Below are positions 15,940 through 23,605 of a stretch of DNA of 64,000 bases, piece after piece (positions within the stretch are counted from its first letter, which is position 1; each line of letters starts with the position of its first letter). The notes beneath the pieces were generated by a model that searched no databases, was not told the DNA's origin, and worked only from the letters and a program-made list of their open reading frames with translations. Origin of the DNA: JBEKTW01 sp963727845. GTDB taxonomy: Bacteria > Bacteroidota > Ignavibacteria > UBA10030 > SZUA-254. The position numbers were made by a program, and so were the translations under genes. The stretch covers positions 434,001 through 498,000 of the forward strand of contig CAVSHI010000003.1 of the NCBI GenBank assembly GCA_963727845.1, written 5' to 3'.

Positions 15940-16012
15940 CATAGGTGAGGTCTCGTGTGGATTTTTGTCGTTAGAAACTGAGATACTGCCCCGCGGAGCA
16001 ATTGAGATGCTT

Positions 16013-16096
16013 TTACAGTTCGGTGAGCACGTACGGAAGATATCGTCGCCCTCCCCTGCTTGCCTTTGAGGTCACAATTTGTGACCTCAAACGGCG
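16013..16096 (-). pseudogene. ORF6N-domain remnant
   Basis: Directly behind the restriction subunit stop, the minus strand encodes 'LRSQIVTSKASRGGRRYLPYVLTE' in pieces: LRSQIVTSK (about 16090-16064), GGRRYLPYV (about 16052-16026), then a stop at 16013. This is the core of the ORF6N domain (typically LRSQFVTS..GGRRYLPYAFTEQG), a DNA-binding domain of phages and mobile islands. There is no start and the rest of the domain is missing, so only a fragment remains. The palindrome TTGAGGTCACA/TGTGACCTCAA at 16066-16090 arises from the LRSQ-VTS codons. Confidence 0.6.
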
Positions 16097-18337
16097 TCAA
16101 ATGAACTTCCAATTGGAGAGTTCGTTTTCTTTGTAGCAGTAGACCTCTTGTTCGTTTACTCTCCAGCTTCTGTCTTTTTGAATAACAATTCCTCCCCAAA
16201 GCTTTTTGCCCTTTAGATTCTGTTCCCTGATGTAATTTGCCAAACCTTCTGCTTTGCCCTTGGCTTTATCTGCATAGATGCCTGACTTCGTATCAAATAA
16301 GCCAACCTTCCCGTTTCTGTATTTTACTATCCAGTCAACGTAAAATAGTCTTTCTTCGCCTTCTTCAGTGTAAGGTACCGCGAAGAACTGCTCACCTTGA
16401 TCGCCATTTTTGAACCACCATTCAATTTCATCTTTCTTTGAATTAAGGTATTGGACGAACTCCTTTTCGGGGACTGAAGCGTCGTTCGCCTGATAGAACG
16501 GTTCAAGGATGCTCAGATTGTTTTCTTGTGCCGTGTAGTTATTGTTGTAAGTGACCGATAGCGGCACATCCCATGCTTCATCGACCACGAGCTCTTTTTT
16601 CCCCTTCCCAATCTTAGCTGTGTACTTCTCTTTTGCCCGGTTGATTGTGTCCAGAAAATGGGCCTGGTTCTCCTCATGAAGCACAACCATTTGCCCATTG
16701 ACGCCACCGTATTCAAACAATGTTGGAAATTCGTGCAACAGGAAGCGATAGATAGCGTCCTTCACTCTACCGATAGATCGCATTTCAGGATGAAAAGGAG
16801 ACAAACGATCCCGAATGAATAGATCGAAACGTACTTGAACCTCTTTTTCTGTCTGTTTTATCTCGACTGTCGTGGCAGAATGATTCTCAACCATTTCTTC
16901 TTGCGGTTTCAGATGCTGGAAAGGTTGGTCTGGATTAGTGATGATACCATCCGAAATGAGCTTTGCTCGTATTTGATCCACGTTCACGCTGATCTTGCTT
17001 TTTAAGTCCAACTCTTTTGCGGCATCGAGAAAATCAATAATGAACTGCGGACTCAGTCGCGTTTCCTCCCTGAAACGCTTCGAGTGCACCGAGCGTAGGT
17101 TGATATTCTCGTAACGTGATTTTCGCTGGGAAAAATTGATCGTCAAGTATGAACCTGCGATATCTTCTTGTATTGAGATGTCACTGAGATTCGTATAAAC
17201 GAAGCCAGTATTGAGTTGGTCATCTCCGTAGTGCTTCAGCTCAGGCATTCTCATGATCCTTCCGACGGTCTGGATAGAAAAGGTGATGCTCTTCCAGTCA
17301 CGGAAGAGAACCAGGATGCACGCACGCGGGCAATCCCATCCTAAAGCGATTGCCTGCTTGAAGATCATTGCCTCGATTTCGCTTTCGTTCTTGGTGATGT
17401 TTTCAAGGTTTGCTTTGTCTTCGGAGAGATAGATTGCAAGCTTTGCGTTAGCAGTCGTAACGGAGTGGTTATTTTTGAGAATTTGGACCACTTCGTCTTG
17501 TACGTCTTCAACACCTTGACGTCTGTCTGGAAGCTGAATAAGCATCAGCGGGTTGACGCTTGATCCGGTGGCTGCCAAAGCGGCTTGGAGCTGCTGGCGT
17601 TTTTGAAGCGCAATTTTGATCACAAGCTCGTTGGTTGTTTCCGCCGCGCTGCTGGAAATGTTGACTTCACGCGCTTGCTGCTGTTTGATAATGTTTTTAA
17701 ATCCCGGGTTGAGAGCGATTTGCTTCTTGATCATTCCTTCAGCAATCACTCTTTCTCTGTGAACCGTGACCTGCTCATCTCCTTTAATGTGCGGTGTAGC
17801 TGAAACCTCGATTGAGACTTTCGGGTTCATCAGTTGGATGAGACCAATTGCGGTCTCGGTCTTGGCAGCAAAATGGCTTTCATCTATCACCAAAACAATG
17901 GTTCTTCCTTTCGAGATTGTATTCTCGATTACTTTTTCGAGATTGAATTCCCTCTCGTTCTCCCTAATGATGATGGCGTTTTCTTGATGGATACTTTCCC
18001 AGTTGAGGAAAAGGATTTCGTTCTCTCCGATTTCCTTGTCGCTGAGTTCTTCAAAGTTTGAACAGCGAAGTGTTTTTGTGTCAAAGTAGTATTGTTCAAG
18101 CTTTTCCTTGCTTTGGGTGTGGAGCTGACGCGGAGCAGTCCAGACAAAGGAAAACGTGCGGTTGTCCTCTCGGTTCTCAACAAATTCTTTGAGGAATTCT
18201 GCCATCATCAGCGTTTTGCCTGAGCCGGTTGGCGCTTCGAAAACTATGGTTTTATTGCCGTGAAGCTCAAGGAGACTGTTGGTGGTTGACTTGAGCTTGT
18301 CTATGGCTTCTTGTTGGTATTGTCGTAATTGCATCAT
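16097..18337 (-). CDS. res: Type III restriction subunit (Res), helicase-nuclease
   Basis: 746 residues from the ATG at 18337, which overlaps the mod stop by ATGA; the frame is open further upstream but this junction decides the start. Domains: superfamily 2 helicase with Walker A 'APTGSGKT' (35-42), 'VIDESH' (Walker B variant), 'VSATPH' (motif III) and 'GRIMRMPE' (motif VI region). A C-terminal nuclease segment follows with 'YVDWIVKYRNGKVGLFDTKSG' split around the catalytic D...DTK pattern. The complex translocates after finding two unmethylated sites and cuts DNA. The family often has 850-1000 residues, so this is a short version, but all motifs are present. Confidence 0.88.
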   Translation of the reverse strand: MMQLRQYQQEAIDKLKSTTNSLLELHGNKTIVFEAPTGSGKTLMMAEFLKEFVENREDNRTFSFVWTAPRQLHTQSKEKLEQYYFDTKTLRCSNFEELSDKEIGENEILFLNWESIHQENAIIIRENEREFNLEKVIENTISKGRTIVLVIDESHFAAKTETAIGLIQLMNPKVSIEVSATPHIKGDEQVTVHRERVIAEGMIKKQIALNPGFKNIIKQQQAREVNISSSAAETTNELVIKIALQKRQQLQAALAATGSSVNPLMLIQLPDRRQGVEDVQDEVVQILKNNHSVTTANAKLAIYLSEDKANLENITKNESEIEAMIFKQAIALGWDCPRACILVLFRDWKSITFSIQTVGRIMRMPELKHYGDDQLNTGFVYTNLSDISIQEDIAGSYLTINFSQRKSRYENINLRSVHSKRFREETRLSPQFIIDFLDAAKELDLKSKISVNVDQIRAKLISDGIITNPDQPFQHLKPQEEMVENHSATTVEIKQTEKEVQVRFDLFIRDRLSPFHPEMRSIGRVKDAIYRFLLHEFPTLFEYGGVNGQMVVLHEENQAHFLDTINRAKEKYTAKIGKGKKELVVDEAWDVPLSVTYNNNYTAQENNLSILEPFYQANDASVPEKEFVQYLNSKKDEIEWWFKNGDQGEQFFAVPYTEEGEERLFYVDWIVKYRNGKVGLFDTKSGIYADKAKGKAEGLANYIREQNLKGKKLWGGIVIQKDRSWRVNEQEVYCYKENELSNWKFI

Positions 18338-20031
18338 TGGAAAATCCTCCGGTAGACACGCAAAATCGCTTCCGGAATAGAGCAAACTTTGACGTTTTTC
18401 AAATCTGTAAACTCATCAGCGAAGTCATCGTCGCCGAGAGAGAAAACATACACGCTCGCCGGTTTGCCGAATTTACTTGCTGTCCTCTTGAATTTTGGAA
18501 TGGAAAGCTGGTCGAAGATAATACCTGTGAAGCGATCCTTGTTGCGGTAGATTTTGACGGTATCGCTTTCTGAAACTAAATCAAACGTGTTCTCACGAAG
18601 GCAGAGCATTTCAACTGTCTCTTTGGTTAGAAGACCCTTGTTTCTATCTGTCGGCTCGGAAGCCACGAATGCTGTCCGGTAGTATTTCAGATTTCCGTGA
18701 AGTCCCTCAACGTTTTCGCCTGCCAAGTCTTTGTAACCCCGGATGACTCTTTCTATCCTGGGGTGGCAGATGCTTTCACATATGTTGTTTTCGTTGTTGG
18801 TACAGAGGATGAATTGTCGATTACCTCCGTCCTTGTTGAGGTCTAAAGTGGCATGTCCAGTCGTCCCTGAGCCCGCAAAAAAATCCAAAATGACCGCATT
18901 CTTCTTGTTTCTTACAATCGCGTTGAGACAATCTCTCACAGCATAGAGTGACTTGGGGAAAGGAAATTGCTGGCCGACAATATCGCGAACCAGGGAACCC
19001 CCATGTGCACCAGAGTCATATTCGCTGCCAACCCAAACGCTCTGATATTTCTGTTCAGATTCGTTATCGGTGTGGAAGTACACGTGCAATCTATCCTTAA
19101 TCCATTTGCATGTTAACTCATCATGACCTCTGGCTTGGATTCGTGCCTTCCCGTAGTACCATCGTTTTTCTTTGTCCCTGTTATCCAATGGCCAGACCTC
19201 ATAGTACTTGGCGGTTTCGATCGTTTGTTTTTTGGGGTGGAAGTTGTCTGGAGGAACGTCCCCGACATTGATTACCCTTAAGGTCTTCTTGTCAACGCAG
19301 ATTGGGAAGAACATGGTAGGACTGTCTTGGCGATTCGCACCGTTACCATGTCTCCTGAGATTTTGGTCCCTCACATCCGGAGGTGCCGGCCTTTTCTCTA
19401 TTTCCTGGCCGGGGTTCAACAAAAAATATGCGTACTCATGGCTTCTGGAAAAACCATTGCGTGCGGTGCCAGCAGGATTATACTTGATTACAACAGTGGC
19501 ACGTTCCTTGCCGGGGAAGATCTCTTCAAGCAAAAGGCCAAGCGTGCAAGCCTCATTATCGTCAATTGTTACAATTACAACGCCATCTTTCTTCAGCAAA
19601 TTCGGCACCAGTTGCAGTCTGTTCTTCATCATCGTCAACCATTTACTGTGGCGCCAAGCATCATTTATGTCTACGTAGTGATTGTTGTATTTCCAATCGG
19701 TTGCACCGGTATTGTAGGGAGGATCGATATACACAACGTCAATCGACTTCTCGTGGGTGTAATTAAGAACGGATAGTGAGTGGTAATTATCTCCTTCAAT
19801 TAAGATATGGGTCGGTTTCTCTGGGTCGGTCTTCGTTTCTCTAGCCTTCACTTCCTTGAGAACGGGGAGCTTTCCCTCAGCATCGGCTTCAAACTTCTCC
19901 TTCGTTCGCTCTTCATCCCATACCAAGCCGTACTTCTTGCGCTTCTCAAGCGCGTGGACCCGTTTGATGAGTTCTTCTTTTGACCAATCGCTGTATGTTC
20001 GCTTAGGTGCCAAGGCAAAGCTCCGTTCCAT
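18334..20031 (-). CDS. mod: Type III DNA adenine methyltransferase (Mod)
   Basis: 565 residues from the ATG at 20031. The frame runs 29 codons further upstream, but that part translates a dispersed repeat and lacks family similarity. 'YIDPPYNTG' (101-109) is the catalytic DPPY motif and comes before the S-adenosylmethionine motif 'FFAGSGTTGHATLDLN', the beta-class order typical of Mod. The stretch between them (about 190-330) holds the target recognition domain. It methylates adenine in an asymmetric site and guides Res. I see no simple repeat tract in the gene, so phase variation is not indicated. Confidence 0.92.
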   Translation of the reverse strand: MERSFALAPKRTYSDWSKEELIKRVHALEKRKKYGLVWDEERTKEKFEADAEGKLPVLKEVKARETKTDPEKPTHILIEGDNYHSLSVLNYTHEKSIDVVYIDPPYNTGATDWKYNNHYVDINDAWRHSKWLTMMKNRLQLVPNLLKKDGVVIVTIDDNEACTLGLLLEEIFPGKERATVVIKYNPAGTARNGFSRSHEYAYFLLNPGQEIEKRPAPPDVRDQNLRRHGNGANRQDSPTMFFPICVDKKTLRVINVGDVPPDNFHPKKQTIETAKYYEVWPLDNRDKEKRWYYGKARIQARGHDELTCKWIKDRLHVYFHTDNESEQKYQSVWVGSEYDSGAHGGSLVRDIVGQQFPFPKSLYAVRDCLNAIVRNKKNAVILDFFAGSGTTGHATLDLNKDGGNRQFILCTNNENNICESICHPRIERVIRGYKDLAGENVEGLHGNLKYYRTAFVASEPTDRNKGLLTKETVEMLCLRENTFDLVSESDTVKIYRNKDRFTGIIFDQLSIPKFKRTASKFGKPASVYVFSLGDDDFADEFTDLKNVKVCSIPEAILRVYRRIFQ

Positions 20032-20216
20032 TCTTCCCGCCTGAAAACATGACGGGACTAGGAGCTTCGGTGTGTCTTTCAGCGCCAGTGTCATTCTGAA
20101 CGGAGTGAAGAATCTCATGCCTCAAAGAAGCCGATTCTTCGGTCGCTTCGCTCTCTCAGAATGACAGCTACGCTGTTACAAGATCGGCTGAACGATTGCG
20201 GCGGGCTAAAACTGAA

Positions 20217-20342
20217 GTGCCTCAGAAAAACAAAGGGCGTGAAACCGATGACCCTTTGCACTGAGGCACGTCGAGGCCCGCACACAAAGGAATCACCAGC
20301 CCACGCCCCTTTCGGGGCGCAGTCTGGCTCCATCTTGTGTGC
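20217..20342 (-). other. Unassigned double-hairpin element, possible structured RNA
   Basis: Two long hairpins stand side by side. The first is bounded by GCACACAA/TTGTGTGC (20342-20335 with 20287-20280), with inner CCAG/CTGG pairs and a CGCCCC/GGGGCG stem capped, on the minus strand, by a GAAA tetraloop. The second is bounded by GTGCCTCAG/CTGAGGCAC (20269-20261 with 20225-20217), with an inner CAAAGGG/CCCTTTG stem. A TTCAGTTTT tract follows on the minus strand. The GNRA loop hints at a minus-strand RNA. I cannot match it to a known family. Confidence 0.5.
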
Positions 20343-20368
20343 ATGAAAATTTCGACGTTTTCAGTGCA

Positions 20369-20584
20369 AGACAGCAGCCGAAGCTACGCTATTTAAGAAA
20401 TGTTAATGGTTAGTTGGTTATTGGTTAATTGTTCCTTGAAAATGTTTTCTTATGGTTGACTCATCGTTCGCGACAGCAGCCGAAGTTGAGTGAAGCCGCA
20501 GGCGGAACGAAATCCCGCCTTCTGCTGGCGGGGCTACGCTATATTTGGTTGACAGTTAGATAGTTATCGGTTAATTGTTCCTTG
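20369..20584. repeat. Imperfect direct repeat with inserted hairpin
   Basis: Two copies begin with 'gacagcagccgaag', contain 'gctacgctat' and end with 'ggttaattgttcctt' (about 20366-20439 and 20473-20584). The second copy is longer by a segment holding GAAATCCCGCC..GGCGGGG, a hairpin-like insert. The copies end just at the 3' side of hepT. TTGG-rich short repeats make up the rest. Confidence 0.7.
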
Positions 20585-20585
20585 C

Positions 20586-20957
20586 CTAAAAAAGTTTTTG
20601 TTGACTCTTCCCGGATTCACGGTCAAGAATTATTTCCAGTTCTTTGATGAGAGGCGTAAGGTCATCTCGACTGACCTGCCATAGCACATCGAGGTCGACA
20701 TCGAAGTATGCATGGATAAGGCGGTTTCGTGTGCTGATAATATCCTTCCACGCAATCGAAGGGTAACGATTCTGTAGTTCCTTCGAGATTCTCGTGGCTG
20801 CCTCTCCCAGTATTTCGATTAATCGCGCAAGTGCAAGCGTCAGTTGTTCGTCTTGTTCCAAGTCAGCGCGCATCTTGCCTTTGATGAAAAGTAATGCTTT
20901 GCGCGCTGCGTCGAGCATGTGTTGCAGTCGAACAGTATCGTTCTTAGTGAGCGGCAT
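20586..20957 (-). CDS. hepT: HepT-like HEPN toxin
   Basis: 123 residues, all helical. The C-terminal half has 'RNRLIHAYF' (about 86-94), the R-x4-H-x-Y motif of HEPN ribonucleases: Arg and His form the catalytic site, and the Tyr is the residue that the MntA partner adenylylates. 'LIEILGEAATRIS' (about 46-58) is the usual preceding helix. The gene overlaps mntA by 14 bases, with the antitoxin first, the standard arrangement of these pairs. Start at 20957 and length are typical. Confidence 0.9.
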   Translation of the reverse strand: MPLTKNDTVRLQHMLDAARKALLFIKGKMRADLEQDEQLTLALARLIEILGEAATRISKELQNRYPSIAWKDIISTRNRLIHAYFDVDLDVLWQVSRDDLTPLIKELEIILDRESGKSQQKLF

Positions 20958-21246
20958 AGAGAGGCTGGGCTTCTTTTAGAACGTCTTCGCGGAAATAGCG
21001 GCTCAGATCAAACGCAGTTCGGAGGTCAACTTGACGGCCAAGAACCGCGGTGAGTTCGTCCTGTAAGCGAGCGAACGCAAATCCCGGTACATGGCCAGGA
21101 ATAAATTCCACCAAAATATCAAGGTCGCTGTCGTCCCGGTTTTCCCCTCGCAGCGTGGATCCAAAAATGGATAGCTTGCGAACGTAATACTTTTGGCAGA
21201 TCTGCGATAATTGCTGTCGTCCTGACTCTGAAATCTCGAACGTCAT
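20944..21246 (-). CDS. mntA: MntA-like minimal nucleotidyltransferase antitoxin
   Basis: 100 residues with 'IFGSTLRGENRDDSDLDILVEF' spread over 27-48: the GSxxRG loop followed by the SDLDILV metal-binding aspartates of minimal nucleotidyltransferases. Such antitoxins neutralise HepT by transferring AMP to the Tyr of its active-site motif. Next to the restriction-modification pair, the system fits a defence region. No frameshift or missing residue is seen. Confidence 0.9.
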   Translation of the reverse strand: MTFEISESGRQQLSQICQKYYVRKLSIFGSTLRGENRDDSDLDILVEFIPGHVPGFAFARLQDELTAVLGRQVDLRTAFDLSRYFREDVLKEAQPLYAAH

Positions 21247-21348
21247 AGTAGTTCTTATCTTAATTCGCTCATTATAATCACATGAAATATAAGAAATCAG
21301 GTAGGCAAACGGAAATTCCCTTCGCGGTTTGTCTCAAATGACATCTAT

Positions 21349-22240
21349 TCATTCCGCGTACAGATCGCCCCGAGCCGCAAGTAGCGTGTTTTTCATGAGC
21401 ATAGCAATGGTCATAGGTCCGACTCCGCCGGGAACCGGAGTGATGGCGCCGGCGACCAGTGATGCCGATGCGAAATGCACGTCGCCGACGAGCCGGTAGC
21501 CGGTCTTTGAGGAGGGATCGTCGACGCGATTCATGCCGACGTCAATCACAACCGCACCTTTCTTGATCATGACCCCGGTGATGCATTCCGCTCTTCCCAT
21601 CGCGGCGATCAATATATCAGCCTGTTTTGTGAAATAGGATATTTCCTTCGTGCCGGTGTGAGCAATGGTGACGACCGCATTGGCCCCTTCTTGTTTTTGA
21701 AGAAGAATGTTCATGACCGGCTTGCCCACGATGTTGCTCCTGCCGACAATGACAACATGCTTGCCCGCGGGATCGTGTCCGCTACGAAGCAGCAGTTCCT
21801 GGATGCCAACCGGCGTGCATGGCTTCAGACATTTCTGCCCGGTCACTAATCGTCCGACATTGATCGGATGAAAGCCATCGAACGTCCTTCCGGTAATCGA
21901 CTGCGTTCAACACCCGGTCTTCGCTGATGTGTTTCGGCAGGGGAAGCTGGACAAGTATCCCATGGATCTTTTCGTCCCGGTTGAAATTGTCGATAAGCTG
22001 GAGAAGCATGGTTTCGGAAGCTTCCGCGGAAAGTGTTTCCGTGACGGAGTAGAAACCCATTTCCCCGCATGCTTTGCCCTTCATTCTTACGTACGACTGG
22101 GACGCAGGATTGTCCCCCACGAGAATGAAGGCCAGGCCGGGCGTGATGTGCCGGGAAGCCTTCAATGCTTCCGCATCGAGCTTGACCTGTTGCCTGATCT
22201 GATCCGCAATCTTCTTGCCGTCGATTATTCGGGCAGCCAT
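21349..22240 (-). pseudogene. folD: FolD, methylene-tetrahydrofolate dehydrogenase/cyclohydrolase, single +1 frameshift
   Basis: The first frame from 22240 gives the N-terminal catalytic part (IIDGKKIADQIRQQV, 'SYVRMKGKACGEMG', 'GILVQLPLPKHI') up to 'AVDYRKDV' and then leaves the family pattern. The second frame continues with DGFHPINVGRL and TGQKC..PCTPVGIQELL, 'VIVGRSNIVGKP' and 'TPVPGGVGPMTIAML' to the stop at 21349. The conserved KDV-DGFHP junction is restored by removing one base at about 21880, in GACGTTCGAT. FolD makes 10-formyl-tetrahydrofolate and is normally needed for growth, so a read error or a recoding event is at least as likely as a dead gene. Confidence 0.85.
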
Positions 22241-22259
22241 GTTCCGAGACCTGATTGAA

Positions 22260-22649
22260 TCATTGATTCATTTGTTCATTGGAGGATTGATGCCTTCCCC
22301 ATTTGGCGGTACGTTGAGAGGCAGCAAAGATGGCCAACAGCTCATTTGATTCTTTAAGAAGATTCTCTACTTTCGTCTCTGGGAGTATTCCACATTCGAC
22401 AAGCAATTCCAGCCAAAAGACGTTTTCATCAATTTCCTCAACGACTATTCCAATCCTCGATATGAATTCTGCTTTTGAGCGGGCGCGACATACAGACCTA
22501 TAGTTGGCAGCGACCGACGTTCCAGAACGTAAAACTTGTTTCCCTATGACTCTTGCTTCATCTGTCTTTGGCAGTGATTGAAATAAACGAACAATCCTGA
22601 TTGCAAACCGCTTCGATCTCTCTTTTAATATTTCAGCTTGGGATGTCGT
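22260..22649 (-). CDS. Four-helix-bundle protein (S23/TIGR02436 type), no standard start codon
   Basis: The minus strand carries about 129 codons of the four-helix-bundle family: 'RSKRFAIRIVRLFQSLP', 'VIGKQVLRSGTSVAANYR', 'RARSKAEFISRIGIVVEE' and 'FWLELLVECGILPE' are its usual segments in order. No ATG, GTG or TTG lies between the preceding in-frame stop and the conserved core. ACG at 22649 stands where ATG is expected and has GAGG five bases ahead. It may be an ACG start or a mutated start. These proteins form pentamers or bundles of unknown role and their genes are often spread between strains. Flanking CATTTGTTCATT sequences lie in opposite orientation at both ends. Confidence 0.7.
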   Translation of the reverse strand, partial: TTSQAEILKERSKRFAIRIVRLFQSLPKTDEARVIGKQVLRSGTSVAANYRSVCRARSKAEFISRIGIVVEEIDENVFWLELLVECGILPETKVENLLKESNELLAIFAASQRTAKWGRHQSSNEQMNQ

Positions 22650-22711
22650 AACGCCTCAACGGTCAAATGTATCAATGACTAAATGAACAAATGCCTCAAT
22701 CGTCAATCCCG

Positions 22712-23509
22712 TCAAAATTCCGGGAACGTAAACCTTTCAAACTTCAGCGCTTTTCCCGTCTCTGTATCAGCCTGGAGATAAACCCCGCAGAGTCTCACGT
22801 CGTATGACGCGATTTCGTACTTGTAGGGTGTCTGGTGGAGAAAGCGGCGGATGGCGATTTCTTTTTTCAATCCGATCACCGAATCATACGGGCCTGTCAT
22901 GCCGACATCCGTGATGTACGCGGTTCCGCGAGGGAGAATTCTCGCGTCGGCCGTCGGAATATGCGTGTGCGTTCCGACAACCGCCGACACACGTCCGTCG
23001 AGATACCACGCGAGCGCCATTTTTTCTGCGGTCGCTTCGGCGTGCATGTCGATGAAGATCACTTTCGTTTGTTCATGCATCTTCTCCACTGCCCAGTCCG
23101 CCTTCTTAAACGGGCAGTCGATTGGCTGCATGTACACGCGTCCCTGCAGGTTCAGCACTCCGACTTTCCCCTTTTCGGCCAAATCATACACCACAAATCC
23201 ATTTCCTGGATTTTCGGAGGGATAATTCAGCGGGCGAAGGACATTCCGATTGCTTGCGAGAAGTTTTTTCGCGTGCCAGTTGTCCCATAGATGATTGCCG
23301 CCCGTAATCACCTGGACTCCAAGGTTAAACAACTTGTTGGCTGATTCCTCTTCGATCCCCTTACCGTCGACGAGGTTTTCTCCATTCGCGATGCACACAT
23401 CTATGCTGTACTTTTGAACGTAATTCTTCAGGAGGGTCTCGGTGATTTCAAATCCCGGTTTCCCGACAATGTCACCGATGAAAAGGATATTCAGAACTTT
23501 TTGCGCCAT
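22712..23509 (-). CDS. YmdB-like metallophosphoesterase (TIGR00282 family)
   Basis: 265 residues from the ATG at 23509; an ATG five codons earlier is possible. Metal-binding motifs: 'FIGDIVGKPG', 'ANGENLVDGKG', 'TGGNHLWDN', 'DMHAEATAEK' and 'VVGTHTHIPTAD'. This is the YmdB family of calcineurin-like phosphodiesterases that hydrolyse 2',3'-cyclic nucleotides and affect biofilm and RNA turnover in Bacillus. It is soluble and complete. It is divergent from the E1 gene with an 81-100 bp shared promoter region. Confidence 0.9.
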   Translation of the reverse strand: MAQKVLNILFIGDIVGKPGFEITETLLKNYVQKYSIDVCIANGENLVDGKGIEEESANKLFNLGVQVITGGNHLWDNWHAKKLLASNRNVLRPLNYPSENPGNGFVVYDLAEKGKVGVLNLQGRVYMQPIDCPFKKADWAVEKMHEQTKVIFIDMHAEATAEKMALAWYLDGRVSAVVGTHTHIPTADARILPRGTAYITDVGMTGPYDSVIGLKKEIAIRRFLHQTPYKYEIASYDVRLCGVYLQADTETGKALKFERFTFPEF

Positions 23510-23605
23510 GGAAATGTTGTGCAATATACAAAAATTTGTCCTGACAAAAAATTTTTCTATCTTATAGCATCATAAAAACTGTTATTTTGACATAAGAAGG
23601 AAATA

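Larger units (their letters stand above)
20119..20585. other. Gene-free spacer upstream of mod
   Basis: This 467-bp stretch holds no gene that I can support. It carries a dispersed repeat next to mod (about 20100-20165, 'cgcttcgctctctcagaatgaca'), the double-hairpin element at 20217-20342 and the imperfect direct repeat at 20369-20584. Confidence 0.7.

Noticed and set aside
20032..20118. Longer N-terminus for the type III methyltransferase
   Set aside because: The 29 extra codons translate a dispersed genomic repeat (FFTPFRMT-like) and do not resemble Mod proteins.
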